From the NCBI GenBank assembly GCA_028285625.1, contig JANQOX010000005.1:62001-126000 (forward strand): a stretch of DNA of 64,000 nucleotides, read 5' to 3'. Position numbers and translations under genes: made by a program. The stretch's first letter is position 1; each line of letters begins with the position of its first letter. Source of the DNA: Myxococcota bacterium. Lineage in GTDB: Bacteria; Myxococcota_A; UBA9160; UBA6930. Under the pieces are notes generated by a model. That model had not been told where the DNA came from, searched no databases, and saw only the letters and a program-made list of their open reading frames with translations. This document shows positions 57,095 to 64,000 of this stretch, piece by piece.

Positions 57095-57898
57095 TCAGCC
57101 CGTGTCGCGGCCGGCGTTCAGGTGGCGCGCAACGTCATCGTTGGACGGCAGCTTGCGGGTCGAGGTGCCGCCGTCGACGGCCAGGATCTGGCCCGTGACA
57201 TAGGACGCCTCGTCGCTTGCGAGCCAGAGCGCGGCCGAGGTGACGTCCGAGGGCTCGCTCATCCGCCCGAGCGGCGTCTGCTCGAGGAAGGCCGACTGGA
57301 CTGCGGGAATCGAGAACAGATGGGCCGTCATCGGCGTCTCGACGACGGACGCGGCGATCGCGTTGACCCGGATGCCATCCGGTCCGTACTCGCTGGCGGC
57401 GATGCGCGTCACGTGATTGATGCCGGCCTTCGCGCCCGCGTAGGCGGCGTAGTTCTGCGCCACGAGCACGCCGGTGAGCGAGGAGATCGTGACGATCGCG
57501 CCGCCGCCCTGCATCGCGCCCGCCATGTGGCGAAGGAAGTAGACGGCGCCGGTGAACTGGACGGCCACCATGGGCTCGAGGGTCTCCGGCGTGATGTCCC
57601 GAATGGCCGCCTGCTGCTCGAAGCCGGCCGAGTTCACCGCGACGTCGAGGCGCCCGAAGCGCTCCAGCGTCTGCGCGGCCAGCGCCTCGAGGCTGGCGAA
57701 GTTCGTGAGGTCACACGCAATCGGCGTCGCACCGACGGCCTCGGCTGCCCCGGTGAGGCGCTCGCCGTCGCGCGCCGCGATCACGACCTGCGCGCCTTCG
57801 CGCGCGAGTCCGTACGCGATGTCGAGGCCGAGACCGCTCGAGCCCCCGACGACGACCGCGACCCGGCCGTCGAAACGTCGCCTGTTCGAATCCTGCAT
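57095..57898 (-). CDS. SDR family oxidoreductase
   Basis: A 267-residue classical SDR. The cofactor motif reads VGGSSGLG (usual Thr replaced by Val-Gly), VVIAARDGE suggests NADP(H), the NNAG position reads VNSAGF, Ser is in ISSLTG, and the catalytic pair is in YAGAK. A C-terminal tail of about 20 residues (SNDDVARHLNAGRDTG) follows the usual end GQILAVDGG. ATG at 57896-57898 with GGAGG upstream. It is separated from the next gene downstream by the operator-like site, so it is probably its own unit, divergent from the dehydrogenase complex operon. Confidence 0.93.
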   Translation of the reverse strand: MQDSNRRRFDGRVAVVVGGSSGLGLDIAYGLAREGAQVVIAARDGERLTGAAEAVGATPIACDLTNFASLEALAAQTLERFGRLDVAVNSAGFEQQAAIRDITPETLEPMVAVQFTGAVYFLRHMAGAMQGGGAIVTISSLTGVLVAQNYAAYAGAKAGINHVTRIAASEYGPDGIRVNAIAASVVETPMTAHLFSIPAVQSAFLEQTPLGRMSEPSDVTSAALWLASDEASYVTGQILAVDGGTSTRKLPSNDDVARHLNAGRDTG

Positions 57899-58060
57899 GC
57901 CGATGTCCTCCGTGGTGCACACCCTAGGCGACCCGCGGCGGCGTGGAAGGGGGCGCCGCGCGACACGCCGTCGGGTCGCCAACCGCGATCCCGAAAGGCC
58001 CGTGATACCGTACGTCCGCACCGCGGCCGAATCGCCCTCGTCTGACCGAGAGGATCTCCC
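57899..58060. promoter_or_regulatory. Divergent promoter region, SDR versus dehydrogenase complex
   Basis: This 162-bp GC-rich gap holds no copy of the 14-bp dyad and no clear promoter boxes. GAGAGG just before 58061 serves the E1 alpha gene. Nothing else is visible. Confidence 0.4.
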
Positions 58061-59035
58061 ATGGAACTGTCTCGCGACACGCTGCTCGAAACCTATCGCC
58101 GCATGCGCACGATCCGCGCGTTCGAGGAGAAGCTCCACGAACTGGTGGTGGCCGGGAAGATCGGCGGCTTCATGCACCTGTACGCCGGGCAGGAGGCCGT
58201 GGCCGTCGGGGTCTGCTCGAACCTGGGAGACGAGGATCTCGTCGGCTCCACGCATCGCGGGCATGGCCACTGCATCGCCAAGGGCGTGGACGTGAAGGCG
58301 ATGATCGCCGAGCTCTTCGGCCGCAGCACCGGCACCAACAAGGGCAAGGGCGGGTCGATGCACATCGCCGACGTGGACCGCGGAATGCTCGGCGCCAACG
58401 GCATCGTCGGCGGAGGAATCCCGCTGGTGACCGGCGCGGCGCTCACGGCCCAGGTGAAGGACTCGGGCCGGGTGGCGGTCGGCTTCTTCGGCGACGGTGC
58501 GACGAACCAGGGGCAGTTCCACGAGTCGCTGACCATGGCGGCGAACTGGAAGCTGCCTGCGGTCTACGTGTGCGAGAACAATGGCTTCGGCGAGTTCACG
58601 CCGACCGAGTTCGTGGTGCCGGTCAAGGACATCGTGGAGCGCGCCGCCTCCTACGGCATGCGGGCCGAGATCGCCGATGGCATGGACTTCTTCGACGTGT
58701 ACGAGAAGGCGGGGCGGGCCATCGAACTCGCGCGTCAGGGCGAGGGCCCCACGCTGCTCGAATGCAAGACCTACCGGTTCCACGGCCACTACGTCGGCGA
58801 CGCGACGCCCTATCGGAACAAGGAAGAGGCCGAGGACTGGATCCAGAACCGCGATCCCCTCGACCTCTTCGAGCGAAAGGTGACCGAGTCCGGCGTCGTC
58901 GCGGGCGGCGATCTCCGCGAAGTCGACGGTGAGGTGGATGCGCTGCTGAGGTCCGCCGTCGAAGAGGCGGAGAGCGCGCCGAACCCCGAACCCAGCGACG
59001 TCCTGACCGACGTCTACGTGGAGTACCCGTCGTGA
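58061..59035 (+). CDS. acoA: Thiamine-dependent dehydrogenase E1 component, alpha subunit (acetoin dehydrogenase type)
   Basis: A 324-residue E1 alpha subunit of a 2-oxo-acid or acetoin dehydrogenase complex. The TPP/Mg motif is complete: GDGATNQGQFHESLTMAANW ends with VCENN at about residue 168, unlike the TPP enzyme at 19231. Other marks are YAGQEAVAVG, the phosphorylation-loop region GKGGSMHIADVDRGMLGANG and YRFHGHYVGDATPYR. The acetoin-type name rests on length and on the hydrolase-type E2 downstream; other 2-oxo acids are possible. Stop overlaps the E1 beta start. Confidence 0.92.
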   Translation: MELSRDTLLETYRRMRTIRAFEEKLHELVVAGKIGGFMHLYAGQEAVAVGVCSNLGDEDLVGSTHRGHGHCIAKGVDVKAMIAELFGRSTGTNKGKGGSMHIADVDRGMLGANGIVGGGIPLVTGAALTAQVKDSGRVAVGFFGDGATNQGQFHESLTMAANWKLPAVYVCENNGFGEFTPTEFVVPVKDIVERAASYGMRAEIADGMDFFDVYEKAGRAIELARQGEGPTLLECKTYRFHGHYVGDATPYRNKEEAEDWIQNRDPLDLFERKVTESGVVAGGDLREVDGEVDALLRSAVEEAESAPNPEPSDVLTDVYVEYPS

Positions 59036-60039
59036 GCCGAGACCTGTCGACCGGGGGCGCAATCAACGAGGCGATCGCGATCGCCATGCGCAGCGATCCG
59101 GACGTGATCCTGATGGGCGAGGACGTGGCCGGCGGCGGCGACCGCTCGAAGGATGGGACCGAGGAGATGGGCGGCGTGCTCGGCACCACCCGCGGCCTGA
59201 TCGGCGAGTTCGGCATGAACCGGGTGCGCGACACGCCGATCGCCGAGATGGGCCTGCTGGGCACGGCGGTCGGTGCCGCCGCGACGGGCCTGCGCCCGAT
59301 CGCCGAGCTGATGTTCATGGACTTCCTCGGCACCGGCCTCGACCCGCTGCTGAACCAGGCCTCGAAGCTTCGCTACATGTTCGGCGGCAAGGTGAAGGTG
59401 CCCCTCACGGTGCGCACCGTGAGCGGCGCAGGGATGCAGGCCGCGGCCCAGCACTCGCAATCGCTCTACTGGATGACGACGGGCATCCCCGGCCTGAAGA
59501 CGGTGATCCCGTCGTCGCCCGCCGATGCCAAGGGGCTGTTGCTCGCGTCGATCCGCGACGACGACCCGGTGATCTTCTGCGAGGCGAAGGGCATCCTGAA
59601 CCAGGTCGGGCCCGTGCCGGAGGACGACTACGAGATCCCGCTAGGGGTCGCGAACGTCGTGCGCGAAGGCAGCGACGTCTCGCTCGTCGGATTCGGCGCG
59701 ACCGTGGGCATCGCGATGAAGGCGGCCAAGGCGCTGGAGGGAGCGGGGACCAGCGCCGAGGTGCTTGACCTGCGCTCTCTGTCGCCGCTCGACGAGAGCG
59801 CGATCCTGACCTCGCTCGAGAAGGCGGGGCGCATGGTCGTGATCGACGAGTCCACGCCGCGCTGCTCGATCGCCCGCGACGTCGCGGCACTGTGCGTCGA
59901 CCGGGGTTTCGACTTCCTGAATGCACCGGTCAAGTGCGTGACCGCGCCGCACACGCCGGTGCCCTTCAGCCGCGCGCTCGAGAAGGCGTTCATGCCTTCG
60001 GCCCAGGACGTCCTCGACGCCGTGGCGGAGATGGGCTGA
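59032..60039 (+). CDS. acoB: Dehydrogenase E1 component, beta subunit (acetoin dehydrogenase type)
   Basis: A 335-residue transketolase-like E1 beta subunit (GTG start overlapping the alpha stop). It shows INEAIAIAMRSDPDVILMGE, RDTPIAEMGLLGTAVGAAATG and LTVRTVSGAGMQAAAQHSQS, and the C-terminal domain has DLRSLSPLDESAILTSLEKA. With the alpha subunit it forms the heterotetramer that decarboxylates or cleaves the substrate on TPP and passes the acyl group to lipoyl-E2. Two bases separate its stop from the E2 start. Confidence 0.93.
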   Translation: MSRDLSTGGAINEAIAIAMRSDPDVILMGEDVAGGGDRSKDGTEEMGGVLGTTRGLIGEFGMNRVRDTPIAEMGLLGTAVGAAATGLRPIAELMFMDFLGTGLDPLLNQASKLRYMFGGKVKVPLTVRTVSGAGMQAAAQHSQSLYWMTTGIPGLKTVIPSSPADAKGLLLASIRDDDPVIFCEAKGILNQVGPVPEDDYEIPLGVANVVREGSDVSLVGFGATVGIAMKAAKALEGAGTSAEVLDLRSLSPLDESAILTSLEKAGRMVVIDESTPRCSIARDVAALCVDRGFDFLNAPVKCVTAPHTPVPFSRALEKAFMPSAQDVLDAVAEMG

Positions 60040-60041
60040 GC

Positions 60042-61334
60042 ATGGCCTCTGCGATCCACATGCCCCGGCTCGGGATGACGATGGAGGAGGGCACCGTCGT
60101 CGAGTGGCCGGTCGCGCCCGGCTCTCCCATTGCGCACGGCGACGTGGTGCTCGTCATCGAGACGGAGAAGGCGGAGACCGACGTCGAGTCCCCGGTGTCC
60201 GGGTTCCTTCGGCACACCTACGTCGAGCCCGGTGAGACGGTGCCGTGCGGGACGCTACTCGCCGCGATCACCGAGACCGCCGACGAACCGTTCGATGCCG
60301 ACGCGTTCCACGCGGCCGAGAACCGGCCCGAGGAGGCTTCGGGCGGCGGCGGACTCGAGGTCCACGCCCCGTCGGCTCCCGCCGCTGCGGAGGACGCGCC
60401 GTCGGTCCCACGCGACAAGCCGGTCGCTCCGGCCGCGCGCGCTGCGGCGCGCAGGCTCGGCATCGACCCGGCGGCCGTGCCGGGCAGCGGACCGGGCGGG
60501 CGCGTCACCAAGCAGGACGTCGAGGCCTGGGCGGCGGCGCGTGAGGCGCTGGTGCCGGTGGCCGATGGCGTCGCGCTGGAAGTGCTGGCCGAGGGCGAGG
60601 GCGACACCGTCGTGCTGCTGCCGGGGCTCGGCACCGATGTCTCCGTCTTCGCGAGGCAGACCCCAGAACTCGCCGCGCGCTTCCGCGTGCTCGGGATCAA
60701 CCCTCGTGGCGTCGGTCTCTCGGATGCACCGGACGACGATGCCTACGAGGTCGCCCGCACTGCCGCCGATGCCGCGGCCGCGTTCGACGGTGCGGCCCAC
60801 GTGATCGGCGCGAGCCTGGGCGCGGCAGCAGCGATCGAGCTGGCGCTGGGCCATCCGGACCGCGTGCGTTCCCTGACCCTGGTCACGCCCTTCACCGAAG
60901 CCTCGCCACGGCTGCTCTCGGTGGCGGACGGTTGGCGACGCCTGGCGCGGGAGGCTGCGCCCGAGACGCTGGCTGCGGCGCTGCTGCCGTGGTTCTTCTC
61001 GTCGGCGCTGCTCGATGACGAGCGGGCGCGCGCGCGTACCGAGCGCGGGCTCGCGCAGACACTCGGGCGCGTGTCTGCCGCGACCCTCGATCGCGCCGTC
61101 GCCGGCATGCGGGCCTGGTCCGGGACGCGTCCCGATGCGCTCGGCGACTTGTCGGTCCCGACCCTGGTGGTCGCCGCCGGCGAGGACCTCCTCACCCCGG
61201 GCGGCGCGGCACTGGCCGAGGCGATTCCGGGCGCGAAGCTCTGTATGGTGGAAGCCGCGGGCCACGCGGTGGCGCTCGAGTCGGCCGACGAGGTCAACGC
61301 GGCGATCGCAGCGCACCTCGCTTCGGTGGACTGA
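60042..61334 (+). CDS. acoC: Lipoyl E2-like protein with alpha/beta hydrolase domain (AcoC type)
   Basis: A 430-residue three-part protein. The lipoyl domain (about residues 1-78) has the lipoylation site in ETEKAETDVESP at about Lys43. The peripheral subunit-binding domain (about 130-165) is APAARAAARRLGIDPAAVPG. The alpha/beta hydrolase domain (about 185-430) has the nucleophile in GASLGAA, Asp in AGEDLLTPG and His in AAGHAVALES. This replaces the usual catechol-fold acyltransferase, as in acetoin dehydrogenase AcoC. No E3 gene follows, so E3 must be shared with another complex. Coupled to E1 beta by a two-base gap. Confidence 0.92.
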   Translation: MASAIHMPRLGMTMEEGTVVEWPVAPGSPIAHGDVVLVIETEKAETDVESPVSGFLRHTYVEPGETVPCGTLLAAITETADEPFDADAFHAAENRPEEASGGGGLEVHAPSAPAAAEDAPSVPRDKPVAPAARAAARRLGIDPAAVPGSGPGGRVTKQDVEAWAAAREALVPVADGVALEVLAEGEGDTVVLLPGLGTDVSVFARQTPELAARFRVLGINPRGVGLSDAPDDDAYEVARTAADAAAAFDGAAHVIGASLGAAAAIELALGHPDRVRSLTLVTPFTEASPRLLSVADGWRRLAREAAPETLAAALLPWFFSSALLDDERARARTERGLAQTLGRVSAATLDRAVAGMRAWSGTRPDALGDLSVPTLVVAAGEDLLTPGGAALAEAIPGAKLCMVEAAGHAVALESADEVNAAIAAHLASVD

Positions 61335-61343
61335 ACGGCCGAT

Positions 61344-61364
61344 CGCGAGCGCCCGGGGCTCGCG
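61344..61364. terminator. Hairpin between convergent E2 and RND genes
   Basis: CGCGAGC (61344-61350) pairs with GCTCGCG (61358-61364) around a seven-base loop in the 42-bp gap between convergent genes. No T-run follows in either direction, so termination would be weak or Rho-assisted. Confidence 0.4.
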
Positions 61365-61376
61365 CGACCCGCTCCC

Positions 61377-64000
61377 TCAGCGGCCCGGCGAGTAGAGTTC
61401 GCCGCTCGCCGGTGCGGGTTCGGGCGTGGCGGCCTCGCGCGCTGCGCGCTCGGCTTCTTCCTCCACCGAGGGAGCGTCTCGCCTCACGAGCCGCCCGATG
61501 TCTTCGAGGATCACGTAGGAGGCCGGGACCAGCAGAAGCGAGATGAACGCGGAGAAGATCACGCCGAACCCGAGCGACGTGGCCATGGGGATCAGGAACT
61601 GCGCCGAGAGGCTGCCCTCGGTGAGCAGCGGGGCGAGGCCGGCGAAGGTGGTGATCGCGGTCAGCACGATGGGCCGGAAGCGCGCGACGCCGGCCTCACA
61701 GACCGCCTCCTTCACGGTCATGCCCTTGGCGCGGCAGGCGTTGATGTAGTGCACCAGAACGAGGCTGGCGTTCACGACGACGCCCGAGAGCGCCACCACG
61801 CCGAACACGCTCATCATCGAGAGGTTGCCCAGGGCGGGCGCGAACTCGCGCATCACGCGGTGGCCGAAGATCGCGCCCACGATGCCGAAGGGTATCACCG
61901 CCATGATGATGAAGGGCTGTCCGTACGAGCGCAGCGGGACCGCCAGTAGCGCGTAGATCGCGACCAACGCAAAGCCGAAGTTGCGCAGCAGGGCGGCCAG
62001 CGTCTTCTGTTGCTCGCGCTGCTCGCCCTCGAGGTCGAATCGCAAGCCCGGGTAGTCGGCGATCAGCGCGGGCAAGAAGCTGCGGCGCAGGTCGGCGAGG
62101 ACGGCGTTGGCGTTGCCCTCGGTCTGGTCGACGTCGGCCGTCACGTTGATGACGCGGCTTCGGTCGGCCCGCTTGATGGTGGCGAAGCCCCGGCCGTAGT
62201 CGGCGCGAGCCACGGCGTAGAAGGGCACTTCGCCACCGCCCGGGGCGCGGATGCGCAGGTTCTGGAGGTCTTCGAGCGAGCGCCGGCCGCTCTGCGGGTA
62301 GCGAACCATCACGCGGATGTCGTCGCGGCCGCGTTGGATGCGTTGCGCCTCCTGCCCGTAGAACGCCTGGCGCACCTGGCGTGACAGGTCGTCGAGGGTC
62401 AGGCCCAGGGGCTCGGCCGTGGGCAGCAGCGACAGTTTGATCTCGCGCTTGCCCGCACTGAAGCTGTCGGTGACGTCGAAGACGCCGGGGTATTCGCCGA
62501 GCTTGATCTTGAGACGATCGGCCGCTTCTTCCAGGGCGACGACGTCGGGCGAAGAGAGCTGCAGGTCGATGGGATCGCCCACGCTGAAGAGGTCGGAGGC
62601 GTACACCAGCTCGTCCACGTCGGGGATCGGAGGCGTCGCCTCGCGCCAGCGACGGGCGACCTCCTTCGACGACAGCGTGCGGGCGTCGCCACCCAGCAGC
62701 TCGATCGAGACTTCGCCCAGGTGGCTATCGCCGGACGCCAGGCCCGAGAGTGTGGGCCGGCCGCCCCCGACCGAGGGCTGCTGGCCCACCGCCGCGAACA
62801 CGTTCTCGATGATCGGCATGCCCGTCTCGGCTTCGAGCTCGGCCTGGAGTGCGATGGCTGCGGCCTCGAGGTCGGCAATGGCCCGCGCCGTCGCCGCGGC
62901 CGGGGTGCCCAGGGGCATGGCGAGCCGCGCGGACACGTAGTCGCTCTCGACCGGCGGGAAGAACGAGAACTTCATCCGACCCGTACCGACGTAGGTGATG
63001 GTGAAGGCCAGCACCGAGACACCCAGCGCGAGGGTGGCGTAGCGCCAGGTCAGCACGCGCTCGAGCGCCGGCCGGTAGATCTGCGTGGCGAAGTGCTCGA
63101 GGCTCCCGGCCAGCTTCGCCTGGAGCCGCCGCCAGCGCGCGGAGATCGAATCGCCCTCGAGCTTTGCGGCTGCGTCCTCACCCCGCTCGAGCTTCATGTG
63201 CCCCAGGTGGGCGGGGAGGATCAGCTGGGATTCGACCAGCGAGAGCGCCAGGCACACGATCACCACCAGGCCGATGGCCCCGAACACCTGACCGAACGGG
63301 CCCGGCGAGAAGATCATCGGCAAGAACGCCGCGACCGTGGTGAGCACGCCGAAGATCACGGGGATCGCCACCTCTTGCGCCCCCGTGATGGCGGATCGCA
63401 GCGGGTCCTCGCCCTTCTCCTGGTGGCGGTGCACGTTCTCGCCGATCACCACGGCATCGTCGACCAGGATGCCGAGCACCAGGATGAACGCGAACAGCGA
63501 GATCACGTCGATGGAGATGTCCAGGACCGGAAACATCGCGAGCGAGCCCGCGAAGGCGATGGGCACGCCCACCGAGACCCAGAACGCCAGCCGCAGCCGT
63601 AGGAACAGGGCGAGCAGCACGAACACGAGGAAGAAGCCCATGCGGCCGTTGTCGATCAGGATCGCCAGCCGATCGCGAAGCACCTCGGACCCGTCGCGCC
63701 AGACCGTGAGCGAGACACCCTCGGGCAGGCGCGATCGCGCGTCGCCGACGTACCGCTTCACCGTCTCGACCAGCTCGAGGACCTTCTGGTCTCCCACGCG
63801 GTAGACCGTGATCAGCACCGCGGGCTCGCCGTTGAAGCGCGCCGAGATCTCTTCTTCGTCGAAGCCGTCCACCACCCGGGCCACGTCGCGCAGCAGCAGG
63901 CGCGTGCCGTCCGGCCGGGTCAGCACCACGATCTCTTCGAACTCTTCGCCGAGGTACGCCTGACCCTTGGTGCGCAGCAGCACCTCACCACCCTCGGTCT
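61377..64000 (-). CDS. RND family efflux permease, N-terminal part outside window
   Basis: At least 874 residues of the C-terminal part of an AcrB/MdtB-like inner-membrane proton-driven transporter. TM4 with the proton-relay Asp pair appears as FILVLGILVDDAVVIGEN, followed by VAIPVIFGVLTTVAAFLPMI. The second half repeats the pattern with VNASLVLVHYINACRAKGM and FRPIVLTAITTFAGLAPLL. It is open at base 64000; the first ATG in view (63981-63983) is internal. Substrate may be drugs or hydrophobic compounds. Any fusion-protein and outer-membrane partners are beyond the window. Confidence 0.93.
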   Translation of the reverse strand, partial: TEGGEVLLRTKGQAYLGEEFEEIVVLTRPDGTRLLLRDVARVVDGFDEEEISARFNGEPAVLITVYRVGDQKVLELVETVKRYVGDARSRLPEGVSLTVWRDGSEVLRDRLAILIDNGRMGFFLVFVLLALFLRLRLAFWVSVGVPIAFAGSLAMFPVLDISIDVISLFAFILVLGILVDDAVVIGENVHRHQEKGEDPLRSAITGAQEVAIPVIFGVLTTVAAFLPMIFSPGPFGQVFGAIGLVVIVCLALSLVESQLILPAHLGHMKLERGEDAAAKLEGDSISARWRRLQAKLAGSLEHFATQIYRPALERVLTWRYATLALGVSVLAFTITYVGTGRMKFSFFPPVESDYVSARLAMPLGTPAAATARAIADLEAAAIALQAELEAETGMPIIENVFAAVGQQPSVGGGRPTLSGLASGDSHLGEVSIELLGGDARTLSSKEVARRWREATPPIPDVDELVYASDLFSVGDPIDLQLSSPDVVALEEAADRLKIKLGEYPGVFDVTDSFSAGKREIKLSLLPTAEPLGLTLDDLSRQVRQAFYGQEAQRIQRGRDDIRVMVRYPQSGRRSLEDLQNLRIRAPGGGEVPFYAVARADYGRGFATIKRADRSRVINVTADVDQTEGNANAVLADLRRSFLPALIADYPGLRFDLEGEQREQQKTLAALLRNFGFALVAIYALLAVPLRSYGQPFIIMAVIPFGIVGAIFGHRVMREFAPALGNLSMMSVFGVVALSGVVVNASLVLVHYINACRAKGMTVKEAVCEAGVARFRPIVLTAITTFAGLAPLLTEGSLSAQFLIPMATSLGFGVIFSAFISLLLVPASYVILEDIGRLVRRDAPSVEEEAERAAREAATPEPAPASGELYSPGR

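Noticed and set aside
1-64000. Mobile elements, integrases, tRNA or rRNA genes
   Set aside because: I looked for transposase or integrase motifs and tRNA-like cloverleaf sequences and saw none. A tRNA search program would be decisive.

Overview
The window is GC-rich DNA (I estimate 65-70% from reading, not a computed value) from a Gram-negative bacterium. The Gram-negative call rests on a DUF1302 outer-membrane barrel ending in Phe, an RND efflux permease, lipoprotein signals and two PEP-CTERM surface proteins. The dense mix of P450s, Rieske oxygenases, LLM flavoenzymes, SDRs, acyl-CoA enzymes and a wax-ester synthase resembles uncultured delta-proteobacterial lineages such as Myxococcota or Binatota; that placement is inference. 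I find 56 protein genes (two cut by the window edges), no RNA genes, no insertion sequences and no CRISPR.

Left part (1-23.3 kb). A TetR-SDR pair diverges from a P450 plus metallo-hydrolase. A five-gene leftward operon (GntR, P450, SDR, amidohydrolase, LLM oxidoreductase; 8953-3945) diverges from a rightward run. That run is a two-domain acyl-CoA dehydrogenase and an enoyl-CoA hydratase, followed by an envelope cassette (lipoprotein hydrolase, DUF2092, DUF6515). Then come LLM plus hydratase against an acyl-CoA synthetase, a TPP enzyme with an altered cofactor motif, a tiny lipoprotein, a third P450 and an ABM-domain protein.

Middle and right (23.3-57.1 kb). This holds a DUF1302/DUF1329 uptake-type pair, two PEP-CTERM paralogues, and a carotenoid-oxygenase operon. 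It also holds three Rieske oxygenase alpha subunits with SDR and MDR dehydrogenases, a fourth P450, a molybdopterin oxidoreductase, a WS/DGAT acyltransferase, a CaiB-type CoA-transferase and two TetR regulators. Ten copies of a 14-bp dyad (consensus about TTKRAC-RY-GTTMAA) lie in the intergenic regions here and I noticed none in the rest of the window. They tie these operons into a probable single regulon. The two TetR proteins have almost the same recognition helix, so either or both could bind the sites. I regard this as the most interesting content: a candidate TetR-controlled programme for taking up and oxidising a hydrophobic, probably cyclic, substrate, with a PEP-CTERM surface protein under the same control.

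Right end (57.1-64 kb). An SDR, then an acetoin-dehydrogenase-type E1alpha/E1beta/E2 operon without an E3 gene, then the C-terminal part of an RND efflux permease running off the window.

Family-level calls are firm. Substrates are not: no gene here reveals the natural substrate. No ferredoxin or ferredoxin reductase is present for the four P450s and three Rieske enzymes.
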